This document shows positions 27,226 through 35,987 of a stretch of DNA of 64,000 nt, piece after piece; positions within the stretch are counted from its first letter, which is position 1; each line of letters opens with the position of its first letter. Origin of the DNA: Flavobacterium fontis. Lineage in GTDB: Bacteria; Bacteroidota; Bacteroidia; Flavobacteriales; Flavobacteriaceae. The stretch is from contig NZ_FQVQ01000016.1 in assembly GCF_900129405.1 (NCBI RefSeq), positions 1 through 64,000 of the forward strand. Reading direction: 5' to 3'. The position numbers were made by a program, and so were the translations under genes. The notes under the pieces were generated by a model. It was given only the letters and a program-made list of their open reading frames with translations, was not told the origin of the DNA and searched no databases.

Positions 27226-27593
27226 AATTAATGGTGTATAAATGGGCCTACTATCTTGCTACGGGTATCGGTTCGGCTTCTTTTCCCCGTCCATAAACTA
27301 CCTTGTTTTTCCAAACTGCATCTTCATTTCCCTTTCGTAGATCGACGTCCCTAAGCGCTATTTCCGAATGCATAAGAGTCTATGGCCTATTGTGTTATTG
27401 GCTTATAATGGAGTAAAAGTAGTGGGTTTAGATTCAAGTTGGGTGTGCAAAAAGTGTACTATTTGTTAAAAATCCCGATGTAACCGTATACAAACATTTA
27501 TAAATGATTTTAATCCTATGACGATGAGTTTTCCAACGTTTAAATCGAGTCTCTAAAATGCATTTTGTAATGTAATGCCCCTAACAGCCCCTT
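27226..27593. other. Intergenic region between an exported-protein gene and purM
   Basis: About 370 bp without a convincing gene. On the minus strand an ATG at 27373 opens 40 codons to a TAG at 27251 (MHSEIALRDVDLRKGNEDAV...), ending 25 bp before the exported-protein start. It has no hydrophobic core or recognisable motif and may be chance or a gene remnant. On the plus strand the region leads into the purM promoter. No repeat or hairpin stands out. Confidence 0.5.
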
Positions 27594-27621
27594 GAATCTT
27601 CCGATAGAAATACTACCTTTG
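27594..27621 (+). promoter_or_regulatory. purM promoter
   Basis: TTG (27594-27596), 17-bp spacer, TACCTTTG (27614-27621). The purM ATG is 18 bp further, supporting 27640 as the start. Confidence 0.6.
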
Positions 27622-27639
27622 CAACACAACACAACAATT

Positions 27640-28821
27640 ATGGCTGCGCAAACCTCACAACGGTACCACCAACGCGGTGTATCGGCTTCCAAAGAAGAAG
27701 TTCACCAAGCGATTCAACATATCGACAAAGGATTATTCCCTAAAGCATTTTGTAAAATAGTTCCTGACTACCTCACCGGAGATCCCGACTATTGTTTAAT
27801 CATGCATGCCGATGGAGCTGGAACTAAATCTTCGCTCGCGTATATGTATTGGAAAACAACGGGTGATCTCTCCGTTTGGAAAGGAATTGCTCAAGATGCA
27901 TTGATCATGAATATCGATGATCTTTTGTGTGTCGGTGCCGTCGATAATATCTTGCTTTCTTCTACTATTGGTCGAAATAAAAATCTGATTCCCGGAGAGG
28001 TTATTGCTGCGATTATCAATGGGACAGAAGAACTTATTGCCGAATTGCGTCAACACGGAGTAACCATTCACTCCACTGGGGGAGAAACCGCCGATGTGGG
28101 TGACTTGGTGCGAACCATTATTGTCGATTCGACCGTAACTGCACGAATGAAACGCAGCGAGGTAATTGACAATGCGCGTATTCAGCCGGGTAATGTTATT
28201 GTAGGATTGGCTAGTTTCGGACAGGCTACGTATGAACAAGAATACAATGGCGGCATGGGGAGTAATGGACTAACCTCTGCCCGACATGATGTGTTTACGC
28301 ATGCTCTTGCACAACTTTTTCCTGAAAGTTACGACCCCGCTGTGCCCGACGATTTGGTGTATGCTGGAACGGTAGGTCTAACCGATGCAGTAGAAGGCAC
28401 ACCGTTAGATGCGGGGAAACTAGTGCTTTCTCCCACGCGAACCTATGCGCCCGTGATTAAAGCAATTTTGTCCGAAATTGGCGCAGCGGCTATACATGGT
28501 ATGGTGCATTGTAGCGGTGGGGCACAAACCAAAGTACTTCACTTTGTCGATGCAGTTCATGTTATCAAAGACAATCTTTTTCCGATTCCTCAATTGTTCC
28601 AACTCATACAAGAACAGTCAGGTACCGATTGGAAAGAAATGTATCAAGTTTTCAATTGTGGACACCGTATGGAATTGTATGTGCAACCCGAAACGGCCGA
28701 CGCTATTATCGCCATAGCCCATCGTTTTGGGATTGAGGCTCAAATTGTGGGTAGAGTAGAAGCAGCACCGCAAAAACAATTGACCATCCAAACGCCTCAG
28801 GGCACTTTTCTCTATAGTTAA
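27640..28821 (+). CDS. purM: Phosphoribosylformylglycinamidine cyclo-ligase (AIR synthase)
   Basis: Enzyme of 393 residues of the Bacteroidota type of PurM, which closes FGAM to AIR with ATP in purine synthesis. Markers are HADGAGTKSSLAYMYW near the N terminus, NIDDLLCVGA (metal/ATP), STGGETADVGDLVRT and VFNCGHRMELYV in the C domain. The frame opens 16 codons earlier at 27592, but the promoter lies inside that stretch, so the start is 27640. An unknown 143-residue protein follows with no gap (TAA then ATG). Confidence 0.93.
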   Translation: MAAQTSQRYHQRGVSASKEEVHQAIQHIDKGLFPKAFCKIVPDYLTGDPDYCLIMHADGAGTKSSLAYMYWKTTGDLSVWKGIAQDALIMNIDDLLCVGAVDNILLSSTIGRNKNLIPGEVIAAIINGTEELIAELRQHGVTIHSTGGETADVGDLVRTIIVDSTVTARMKRSEVIDNARIQPGNVIVGLASFGQATYEQEYNGGMGSNGLTSARHDVFTHALAQLFPESYDPAVPDDLVYAGTVGLTDAVEGTPLDAGKLVLSPTRTYAPVIKAILSEIGAAAIHGMVHCSGGAQTKVLHFVDAVHVIKDNLFPIPQLFQLIQEQSGTDWKEMYQVFNCGHRMELYVQPETADAIIAIAHRFGIEAQIVGRVEAAPQKQLTIQTPQGTFLYS

Positions 28822-29253
28822 ATGAAAATCGATCCCAAAAACGGTCTTGCCCAATTGCTTTTCGGCATGAAAACAAACGATGTCGTCGCACAACTCGGTT
28901 TGCCTAATCGTCAATTTCAAGATGAGGATGGCAATACTATTTATTTGTATGATTCCCATAAATTGCGACTCACGTTTTACGCCGATGAGGATTTTCGTCT
29001 AGGCTATGCCATAACTTCCCATGCTGACGCTACTTTGCTAGGACATGCGATCATAGGCGAACCCATAACTAAAATTCTTGAAGCGCTTCCCTTTTCTTCC
29101 TGGGAAACGGAGGAGTTTGATTCTGTAACCAATTATTTTAACGAGTCCAATTGGCTCACTTTACAAGTTGAATATGGGCAGGTGATACGTGTTGAAATCG
29201 GCGCTTTGATTGATGAGGTTTCCGATGTATTTATTTGGCGTTTTAAAGGGTAA
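28822..29253 (+). CDS. Unknown protein translated directly after purM
   Basis: Protein of 143 residues without a signal or membrane segment. FGMKTNDVVAQLGLPNRQ followed by a YLYDSHKLRLTFYAD strand pair resembles the GMxxxxVxxxLGxP pattern of BamE/SmpA-like small domains. A second, weaker repeat may start at IIGEPITKILEAL. Because its ATG abuts the purM stop, the two genes are certainly cotranscribed, but nothing suggests a purine role. A terminator follows. Confidence 0.75.
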   Translation: MKIDPKNGLAQLLFGMKTNDVVAQLGLPNRQFQDEDGNTIYLYDSHKLRLTFYADEDFRLGYAITSHADATLLGHAIIGEPITKILEALPFSSWETEEFDSVTNYFNESNWLTLQVEYGQVIRVEIGALIDEVSDVFIWRFKG

Positions 29254-29274
29254 ATCCGCTGCTGTAAAATAATA

Positions 29275-29304
29275 AAGGCTGTCGTTGTAGACAGCCTTAC
29301 TTTT
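29275..29304. terminator. Bidirectional terminator
   Basis: AAGGCTGTC (29275-29283) and GACAGCCTT (29290-29298) with flanking A and T runs, between convergent genes. Confidence 0.85.
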
Positions 29305-30393
29305 TTATTTACTATTGATTTTCAATAATTCAACTTCAAAAATTAAATCCGCTTTGGGAGGAATAACGCCTCCAGCGCCGCGGTCTCCATACGCCAGTTT
29401 GTAAGGAATATAAAACTTGTATTTGGCGCCTTCGGGCATTAATTGTACACCCTCTGTCCATCCTGGAATTACTTGATTTAATCCGAAATCGATGGGTTGC
29501 CCACGTTGTACACTACTGTCAAATATTTTACCATCGGTCAACATACCGGTGTAGTGCACTTTTACATTACTTGTTGCCACGGGTTTCTCTCCTGTACCGG
29601 GTGATAATACGATGTAACGCAATCCACTGGCTGTCATTTGCCCTTTTTCTTCAAACTCTTTCAAGGCTGCCGCATTGGCCAATTTACGCGCTTCTTCTGC
29701 TTTTTGCTCTTCCAAGGCAACACTCGCATAGTAATCGCTAAAAACTTTGGGTGCATCAAATGCTTTGGCCGCAGCCCCCTGGCGAATGATGGTTACTTTG
29801 GTCATCGGATCGTTTTGAGCTATCGTATTGACAACCTCTTGTCCTGTAATGATTTTTCCAAAAATAGTATGCTTACCGTTTAACCAAGCAGTCTCTTTGT
29901 GTGTAATAAAGAACTGCGACCCATTGGTTTTTGGTCCTGCATTGGCCATTGCTAAAATACCTGGGCCTGTAAATTTATCGTCGGTGATTTCGTCTTTAAA
30001 AGCATAACCCGGACCCCCAGAACCGTTACCAGAAGGATCGCCTCCTTGGATCATAAAGTCTTTAATAACGCGGTGAAAAATCAAACCGTCATAAAATTTC
30101 TTCCCTTTCATGGTGCCAGTTACATAGGGATGCGTTCCTTCGGCTAATGCCACAAAATTAGCCACGGTGATAGGCGTTTTTTGATAATACAATTCCAAAA
30201 GCATCTTCCCTTTTGGGGTGTCAATTTCGGCATACATTCCATCGGCGAGAGCGGGTTTCTTGGCTACAGGTGCCGCTACGGCTTGGGTTACTTTTGCTTT
30301 TGGTTTTGCGGTAGCTTTCTTTGGCGTTTGTGCTTGTGCTACCACGGTACATAACAACAATACGCCTATTCCTTTAAATATTGATTTCATCAT
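29305..30393 (-). CDS. Exported cyclophilin-FKBP fusion peptidyl-prolyl isomerase
   Basis: Protein of 362 residues: signal peptide (about 1-22), Ala/Lys/Pro-rich linker, cyclophilin domain (about 52-205) and FKBP domain (about 255-360). The cyclophilin has [22 protein letters not shown] and [11 protein letters not shown]. The FKBP has [33 protein letters not shown] and [14 protein letters not shown]. Such dual-family immunophilins are known from flavobacteria. It should catalyse proline isomerisation of envelope proteins. It is last in a minus-strand run with a second fusion, gldI and nrnA (13 bp gap upstream), probably one operon. Confidence 0.93.
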   Translation of the reverse strand: MMKSIFKGIGVLLLCTVVAQAQTPKKATAKPKAKVTQAVAAPVAKKPALADGMYAEIDTPKGKMLLELYYQKTPITVANFVALAEGTHPYVTGTMKGKKFYDGLIFHRVIKDFMIQGGDPSGNGSGGPGYAFKDEITDDKFTGPGILAMANAGPKTNGSQFFITHKETAWLNGKHTIFGKIITGQEVVNTIAQNDPMTKVTIIRQGAAAKAFDAPKVFSDYYASVALEEQKAEEARKLANAAALKEFEEKGQMTASGLRYIVLSPGTGEKPVATSNVKVHYTGMLTDGKIFDSSVQRGQPIDFGLNQVIPGWTEGVQLMPEGAKYKFYIPYKLAYGDRGAGGVIPPKADLIFEVELLKINSK

Positions 30394-30406
30394 TTGAGTT
30401 GTTTTA

Positions 30407-31522
30407 TTATGGTTTTACTAATTCTAATTCAAAAATTAAATCGGTGTTTGGGGGAATTACTTTTCCAGCTCCAGTTTCGCCATAGCCTAGTGCTGCAGGA
30501 ATGAAAAGCACCACTTTATCGCCATAGTGCATCAAGTCCAAACCTTCCATAAAACCGGGTATGGCTCCAGCTTTGGCTCCGGCTTGCATCGGTAGGGGAG
30601 CATAGCCACCCATGCCTTCTTTTTGCGCGTTATAATTGCCCATTTTTTTGGCCAAATCCAAACGGCTGGTGTCAAAGAGTGTGCCGTTTTCAAAAAAACC
30701 AGCATACTGCACCAACAAATTATCTCCCATATTGGGTTTTCCACCCTTTCCTTTTTCCAATATATAATAGGCCAATCCGCTTTTGGTGACAGTAGCTTTT
30801 TTACGAAGATCAGCAAAAAAGCGCTGTTTTTCAGCTTCATACACTTTTAAATTCGCCGCATCGATTTTGGCTTGTTTTTTTTGTTTCTCAGCTTCAGCAC
30901 GGAAATAATCGGAAAACACTTTGACGGCATCAAACTTTTTAGCGGCTTCTCCTTTGCGGATAATCGTCACACTAATCAATTGGTCGTACAACTTAATCTG
31001 TTCCACTGCACTCATACCGTCACCTTCCACACGTCCAAAAATTGTATGCTTCCCGTCCAACCAAGGCGTGGGCACAAGGGTGATAAAAAACTGACTGCTA
31101 TTGGTGCCCGGACCCGAATTGGCCATGGCTAGCAATCCGCCTTTATCGAAACGTAATTTTGAGATTTCGTCTTTAAACTTATAGCCAGCATCACCCGAAC
31201 CCGTACCAGAAGGATCCCCTGTTTGTACCATGAAATCTTCGGCATCGCCATTGTTTTTGCTAATAACGCGGTGAAAACGAATGCCGTCATAGAGATTTTT
31301 ATCTTTATATTCCTCCCGCACAAACGGATTCGTCCCTTCGGCTAAGGTGATAAAATTGGCAACCGTAACCGGGGCATTTTCATAATCCAAGCGCAGCAAA
31401 ATGGTTCCTTTGTCTGTTTCCAATTCGGCATAGAGTCCGTCTTTCAATTGCGCATGTTCGTCTTTGCAACTTTGAAAGCCAAGGGCAAGCACCAAGAATA
31501 ATCCTGTGAGTAGGTGTCTCAT
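30407..31522 (-). CDS. Lipoprotein cyclophilin-FKBP fusion peptidyl-prolyl isomerase
   Basis: Protein of 371 residues with a lipoprotein signal (GFQSC, Cys at 19), then a cyclophilin domain (about 28-200: [40 protein letters not shown]). A charged coiled-coil linker and an FKBP domain (about 250-371: [49 protein letters not shown]) follow. It differs from its downstream paralogue by membrane anchoring and by an insertion in the FKBP flap ([18 protein letters not shown]). Its start overlaps the stop of gldI, indicating coupling. Confidence 0.92.
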   Translation of the reverse strand: MRHLLTGLFLVLALGFQSCKDEHAQLKDGLYAELETDKGTILLRLDYENAPVTVANFITLAEGTNPFVREEYKDKNLYDGIRFHRVISKNNGDAEDFMVQTGDPSGTGSGDAGYKFKDEISKLRFDKGGLLAMANSGPGTNSSQFFITLVPTPWLDGKHTIFGRVEGDGMSAVEQIKLYDQLISVTIIRKGEAAKKFDAVKVFSDYFRAEAEKQKKQAKIDAANLKVYEAEKQRFFADLRKKATVTKSGLAYYILEKGKGGKPNMGDNLLVQYAGFFENGTLFDTSRLDLAKKMGNYNAQKEGMGGYAPLPMQAGAKAGAIPGFMEGLDLMHYGDKVVLFIPAALGYGETGAGKVIPPNTDLIFELELVKP

Positions 31523-32091
31523 TATTGTTCGTTTAATTTATTTTCGGGTCTAAAATCAGTGAGCGTTACTTTACAAATAATGGGTTCGTTTGTTCCAATT
31601 CGGCGGTTGTCGCCATGATAGCCATAGGCCATGTGCGAGGGAAACAAAAACGTCACGGTTTCATTTTTTCGCATCAGTTTCAATCCGTGTTGAAGCCCCG
31701 TAATAATCGTTTGTTTATCAACGCGATACGATTGTCCTTTGAGTTCCAAATCGGAATAGATTACATTCCCATCCAAATCCTTGATTTCATAGTCAAAAAA
31801 AGCAATATCGCCTTTCTTGGGGCGCAAGGTGTCGGTGGTGTTTTTCTTGTCGTAGTAATACCAATAACCCTTTTTGGAGGCAATGTATTGAATATTGGTA
31901 TTGCTCTTAATGATGGAATCAATCTTGGTTTCCTCATTCTTGATGAGTTTTTTGTTCCGCTCTACCGAAGCTTTCATAAATGCTCCTGATGAATGCGAAA
32001 CGGGACGACGGGCTTGTTGTTGTTGGCAACCTACAGTGAGAGTCAACAGCGCCAAAACCATGAAAAAAACAAATTTCTTAAACATAGCCAT
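31522..32091 (-). CDS. gldI: Gliding motility lipoprotein GldI (FKBP-type PPIase)
   Basis: Lipoprotein of 189 residues (signal ending LTVGC, Cys at 22). A charged N-terminal region is followed by an FKBP domain (about 85-185): [51 protein letters not shown] and [11 protein letters not shown]. GldI is a known flavobacterial protein needed for gliding and type IX secretion, probably folding other Gld lipoproteins in the periplasm. The window also encodes T9SS cargo, consistent with a working system. nrnA lies just upstream (4 bp gap) and the two fusion PPIases downstream, so one operon holds three prolyl isomerases. The ATG at 32085 is an alternative start. Confidence 0.9.
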   Translation of the reverse strand: MAMFKKFVFFMVLALLTLTVGCQQQQARRPVSHSSGAFMKASVERNKKLIKNEETKIDSIIKSNTNIQYIASKKGYWYYYDKKNTTDTLRPKKGDIAFFDYEIKDLDGNVIYSDLELKGQSYRVDKQTIITGLQHGLKLMRKNETVTFLFPSHMAYGYHGDNRRIGTNEPIICKVTLTDFRPENKLNEQ

Positions 32092-32095
32092 AGAA

Positions 32096-33100
32096 TTAGG
32101 GGTGGTATTGGTGTATTAATTTTTCAAAACGTGCTACAGTAGCTTCGAGTGTATCATATGATTTTCCACCCGCTGCATTCTGGTGTCCGCCTCCTTGAAA
32201 ATGGTCCCGAGCAAACTGATTGACATCGAATGGGCCTTGGGAGCGGAATGAAATTTTAATCAATCCTTCGTCGCGGTGTTCGATAAACAACGCTGTCAAC
32301 TGAATGCCCTTGATTGAAAGCCCATAGTTCACAATGCCTTCGGTATCGCCTTTTACATAATGAAACGTGTCCAATTCTTCTTGCGACAGGGTAGCATAAG
32401 AAGCCTTGTACTCGGGAAACACTTTTAAATTTTGCAACGCCCGACCGAGCAGTTGTAAACGGTCGTAGGAATTGTTGTCGTATAATAGGGTGGGAATTTC
32501 TGTATTGGGTACGCCTAAATCGATAAATTCTGCTACGATACGGTGGGTTTCGCCTGTGGTTTTTGGGAAACGAAATTGCCCTGAATCGGTCATAATGCCT
32601 GTATACAAACAGGTGGCCACCGTTTTATTAATCCATTGGCTTTCGCCTAATTGATGTAAAAAGTGATACACCATTTCACAAGTCGAACCGTATCGGGTAT
32701 CCGAAAAGGTGAATTTTGCATAAGGGTCGGGACGTTCGTGGTGGTCGATCATGACCATGGGAACTGGAAGCGTTTTGAGCACCTGTTCCATGTCGCCAGT
32801 TCGATGCAAGGCATTGAAATCAAGGGTGAATACCAACGATTGCTCCTTTAAAAAAGCACTCCAACGGGGACGATCATGCTCAAAAATCGCAACCTCCTCG
32901 GCGCCGGGTAACCATTTTAAAAAGTCGGGAAAATCATTGGGTGACACTACTTTTACGGTATGTCCCCCTTGTTGTAGGGCGTGTGCCAAACCAAGTGTAC
33001 TTCCCATGGCATCGCCATCCGGGTTGCGGTGGGGAATGATAGCAATGGTTTGCGATGTAGCTAAAACCGAACGTAATGCCAAGTAATCGTTTGTATTCAT
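32096..33100 (-). CDS. nrnA: DHH-family bifunctional oligoribonuclease/PAP phosphatase
   Basis: Protein of 334 residues with a DHH phosphoesterase domain and a C-terminal DHHA1 domain. Metal motifs are HRNPDGDAMGS near residue 24, VFTLDFNA, and the MIDHHERPD that names the family. Substrate-binding GGGHQNAAGGK lies near the C terminus. NrnA degrades short oligoribonucleotides and dephosphorylates pAp. It begins the gldI-PPIase run; the link with gldI is, as I recall, conserved in flavobacteria. The ATG at 33100 gives the usual N terminus. A start at 33151 would add 17 residues across a TACCTTCG promoter-like box (minus strand, 33107-33114). Confidence 0.93.
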   Translation of the reverse strand: MNTNDYLALRSVLATSQTIAIIPHRNPDGDAMGSTLGLAHALQQGGHTVKVVSPNDFPDFLKWLPGAEEVAIFEHDRPRWSAFLKEQSLVFTLDFNALHRTGDMEQVLKTLPVPMVMIDHHERPDPYAKFTFSDTRYGSTCEMVYHFLHQLGESQWINKTVATCLYTGIMTDSGQFRFPKTTGETHRIVAEFIDLGVPNTEIPTLLYDNNSYDRLQLLGRALQNLKVFPEYKASYATLSQEELDTFHYVKGDTEGIVNYGLSIKGIQLTALFIEHRDEGLIKISFRSQGPFDVNQFARDHFQGGGHQNAAGGKSYDTLEATVARFEKLIHQYHP

Positions 33101-33208
33101 AGCTTGCGAAGGTACTAAAATTTGCGAAATCCAAGAAGGCGTTTCCGTCAATTCCTAGGGTATTTTTTGAAACGTTTTTTGGCTGTTTTTCTTTTAAAAA
33201 AACGAAAA

Positions 33209-34711
33209 TTAATTTCGCATGGGGAGTTTGTATTCTCGAGCGACTTCTTGTATTTGTTGGCGAATGCGCTCTCCAATGGATTCAATTTGCAGCTCCATAG
33301 TTTCAAGAGGCATTTCGTCGGAGGTTTTTTCTTGTATAAGGTCTAACTTATACCGAATGAATTTTTCGTGCAATGTACAGTAAGTGATACAATTTTTGGT
33401 TAACGCGCGAACTTTCTTAGGGAGTGTTGGGTCGTTGAGGCGATTGAGGAGCGTTTTATTTTTACGCCAATACACCAAGCCCGTTTCTTCCAATTGCTCG
33501 CGGTATTCGTCGGTAGAGTCCCCATTATATTGATAACTATCGATGGCAATGGACTCGTTTTGGGCAAATTCTTCCATGGCCGTCCAGTAATGAAAGAGTT
33601 GCATACGTGGCTGAAGGCTAGTGTAGGTATAGGCATTTCCCCCGATGATGATGAGGGTAAAACCCAAGGCGAGTACACTGTGTCGCCATAGACTTTGGGT
33701 GCGAAAGGCATGGTACCCCAAGGCCCAAAGAATTCCTGCGCCGAAGCCGCCCAAATGCGCTGCTGCGTCGATACCTTCTTCAAAACTGCCGATTAAATTT
33801 AGCCCCACAAAAATAGTGATGGCAATCCATGCCGAGGCGTTCATACGGTGGGTGATTGAACGAAACACAAGTGCCGTACACAAAAAGCCAAAAAGACCAA
33901 AAACTGCCCCCGATGCCCCAATACAAACGATGTTTTCATTCCAAAAAAGACTGCACGTACTCGCCACAAGACCCGTGCTGAGGTACAGGGCGGCCAATCC
34001 TTTTTTGCCCAAAAAGGGTTCGAGCGACAACCCTACCAGCGCCATTCCGATAGCATTGGAAAGCAGGTGAAACAGGTTGGCATGCAAAAACAAGGCTGTT
34101 CCCAACCGCCACCATTCGCCATCGAGGGTATGAAGGGTAAAATTGGCACCCCATTGCACGAGTTGTTCAGGGTTGGCATTCCACGGACTCACCCCGTTGG
34201 CTACCATGATGATCCAAAGAAGCACATTTATGCCAATCAACGCGGGCGTGAGGGTATATCCCGGGGCTGGGATGAGTACCGAAAGTGGGGTGTAAAATTG
34301 TTTAATAACTGGTGTGGGTTGCAGCCGCTGCGAAATCAGTACCGCTTGTTCTTGCAAACTGGCTTCGAGGTAAGCGTCCTCCAACGGAATTTCAGCGCTT
34401 TTCTTTTTGAGGGAATTGAAGGCGTTGATAAACAAATCGATGTTTTTCCCATTGCGACCCCCATCATAGAGTTGGTTCCCGTTGGATACCGAACGCAGCG
34501 CAATTTCACCGTCGAGGCATTCCAGGGTAAAGGTTTCATTCCAACTCCCGGCATAGTTGAGGGTAGTGGCAGTGACTGTAGTTTCGGTAATGGCTACGAG
34601 CGGCCAGCGCAACTCCCGGCATACGCGAAACGCCAAATACCGGTTGAGCGTGTTTGAACCCTCTGATTGCGGCAGATACCGAACTTCTTGTGCAGGAAAA
34701 CCAAAAGCCAT
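33209..34711 (-). CDS. Rhomboid family intramembrane serine protease
   Basis: Protein of 500 residues. The N-terminal ~150 residues are a soluble domain (SLEGS-like YLPQSEGSNTLNRYLAFR...). A six-helix rhomboid core (about 155-345) has WWRLGTALFLHANLFHLLSN (H-L-x-x-N), GASGAVFG (catalytic Ser) and AAHLGGFGAG (catalytic His). A ~150-residue charged C-terminal tail follows. Rhomboids cleave single-pass membrane proteins within the bilayer; the substrate is not known. A TATCTTTG box on the minus strand at 34728-34735 serves as promoter, only 57 bp from a 273-bp heptanucleotide array. Confidence 0.92.
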   Translation of the reverse strand: MAFGFPAQEVRYLPQSEGSNTLNRYLAFRVCRELRWPLVAITETTVTATTLNYAGSWNETFTLECLDGEIALRSVSNGNQLYDGGRNGKNIDLFINAFNSLKKKSAEIPLEDAYLEASLQEQAVLISQRLQPTPVIKQFYTPLSVLIPAPGYTLTPALIGINVLLWIIMVANGVSPWNANPEQLVQWGANFTLHTLDGEWWRLGTALFLHANLFHLLSNAIGMALVGLSLEPFLGKKGLAALYLSTGLVASTCSLFWNENIVCIGASGAVFGLFGFLCTALVFRSITHRMNASAWIAITIFVGLNLIGSFEEGIDAAAHLGGFGAGILWALGYHAFRTQSLWRHSVLALGFTLIIIGGNAYTYTSLQPRMQLFHYWTAMEEFAQNESIAIDSYQYNGDSTDEYREQLEETGLVYWRKNKTLLNRLNDPTLPKKVRALTKNCITYCTLHEKFIRYKLDLIQEKTSDEMPLETMELQIESIGERIRQQIQEVAREYKLPMRN

Positions 34712-34727
34712 AAGCGAAAGTAAAGGA

Positions 34728-34735
34728 CAAAGATA
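34728..34735 (-). promoter_or_regulatory. -7 promoter box of the rhomboid gene
   Basis: Minus-strand TATCTTTG, 17 bp before the ATG. Confidence 0.5.
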
Positions 34736-34791
34736 CGAAGTTGGGGGTTTTGTTAATGAGGCAATATGTCAATGAGGCGATGTGCCGATTT

Positions 34792-35064
34792 GGTTGTCGG
34801 TTGATGGTTACCGGTTGATGGTTGTCGGTTGCCGGTTGTCGGTTGTCGGTTGCCAGTTGATGGTTGTCGGTTGTCGGTTGTCGGTTGCCGGTTGTCGGTT
34901 GCCGGTTGTCGGTTGTCGGTTGTCGGTTGCCGGTTGTCGGTTGACGGTTTTCGGTTGATGGTTGTCGGTTGTCGGTTGATGGTTGTCGGTTGTCGGTTGT
35001 CGGTTGCCAGTTGATGGTTGTCGGTTGATGGTTGTCGGTTGTTGGTTGCCGGTTGTCGGTTGAT
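34792..35064. repeat. GGTTGTC heptanucleotide array, 39 units
   Basis: Exactly 39 uninterrupted 7-bp units (273 bp). GGTTGTC dominates, with variants GGTTGCC, GGTTGAT, AGTTGAT, GGTTACC, GGTTGAC, GGTTTTC and GGTTGTT. There are no indels across the array, and a longer pattern recurs (GCC unit, AGTTGAT, GTC unit at 34848-34868 and 35002-35022). A reading frame through it (34829-35014) translates to a pure heptapeptide repeat and is not a gene. Confidence 0.95.
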
Positions 35065-35077
35065 GGTTTTTTAGCTT

Positions 35078-35200
35078 ACTGCATACTGCTTACTGAATAC
35101 TGAATACTGAATACTGAACACTGCTTACTGCACACTGATGGCTGAACACTGAACACTGCCCCGACTGAACACTGAACACTGCGACTGCGACTGCGACTGC
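35078..35200. repeat. ACTGAAT/ACTGAAC heptanucleotide array
   Basis: Twelve 7-bp units such as ACTGCAT, ACTGCTT, ACTGAAT (x3) and ACTGAAC run from 35078 to 35161. Two more ACTGAAC units follow, then a run of the 6-mer ACTGCG. It starts 13 bp after the GGTTGTC array. From 35201 to the methyltransferase start at 35264 I see nothing further. Confidence 0.9.
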
Positions 35201-35263
35201 AACCCAACACCGTGTATCCAGATTTTTTCCTTATTTTAGCCCCGACGCACAGATACCGAGCCT

Positions 35264-35830
35264 ATGGATTGGAAGAAAAAACTCAAATGGTTGCGCAAGC
35301 GACTCACATGGAATTACAAATATGCCATTGGCAAGTGGGACAATATGGGGAGTGAGGCCGATCGTTACAATGCGATTGTGAGTCTGATACGCAGTTGTGC
35401 TATTCCCGAACCCCGTATTTTGGATCTAGGGTGTGGGTATGGGGCGCTCATGCAATACCTCAAGCCCGAAGATTATTCCTATTGTTTAGGAGTTGATCTT
35501 TCGGACACTGCTATTTTGAAAGCGCGCAAACAAAAGTATCCGAAATGCGATTTTAGAGTAGGAGACATCCATCGTTTTACACCGCCGGGGACTTTTGACA
35601 TCATCCTTTTTAACGAAGTGCTGTACTACCTTGATAACCGCACGGAAGTGGCCGTGCGCTATGCCGGGTATGCCCAACCCAATGGTTATATGATCGTCTC
35701 GCTGTATGATTTGAAAGAATCGATTGTGGCCGACCTGTCTCAGGAATTTACGTTTGTTGAAACGCGCGTGGTACACGACAACGACCGTAATGTGGTTTGG
35801 GGGATCAACTTGTTTAAACTCTTCCATTAG
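35264..35830 (+). CDS. Class I SAM-dependent methyltransferase
   Basis: Protein of 188 residues with the Rossmann methyltransferase motifs: ILDLGCGYGAL (motif I, SAM binding), GVDLSDTAI (motif II), VGDIHRF and FDIILFNEVLYYL (motif IV). The basic N terminus (MDWKKKLKWLRKRLTW) and small size suggest a polyprenyl-, sugar- or small-molecule-type enzyme. The substrate cannot be told. It is isolated, with heptamer arrays upstream and guaA 157 bp downstream. Confidence 0.85.
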   Translation: MDWKKKLKWLRKRLTWNYKYAIGKWDNMGSEADRYNAIVSLIRSCAIPEPRILDLGCGYGALMQYLKPEDYSYCLGVDLSDTAILKARKQKYPKCDFRVGDIHRFTPPGTFDIILFNEVLYYLDNRTEVAVRYAGYAQPNGYMIVSLYDLKESIVADLSQEFTFVETRVVHDNDRNVVWGINLFKLFH

Positions 35831-35930
35831 AAGCGATAACCCGGGTGGGGATTGTTTACAACCGCCTAAAATTGTGAAAAAGTTGCCGTGAAACCCTTCG
35901 GTAAAACTCAGGCATGTCCATTATTTTGTC

Positions 35931-35938
35931 TAATTTTG
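35931..35938 (+). promoter_or_regulatory. -7 promoter box of guaA
   Basis: TAATTTTG fits TAnnTTTG, 49 bp before the guaA ATG. Confidence 0.5.
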
Positions 35939-35987
35939 CAACCATTATTTTGGCCTTCGGGTCGCTTATTACGACAACACAACACCC

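Noticed and set aside
34829-35014. Frame encoding VVGCRLS-type heptapeptide repeats
   Set aside because: It is a pure translation of the GGTTGTC array (7 bp x 3 = 21 bp), with no promoter or conserved start.
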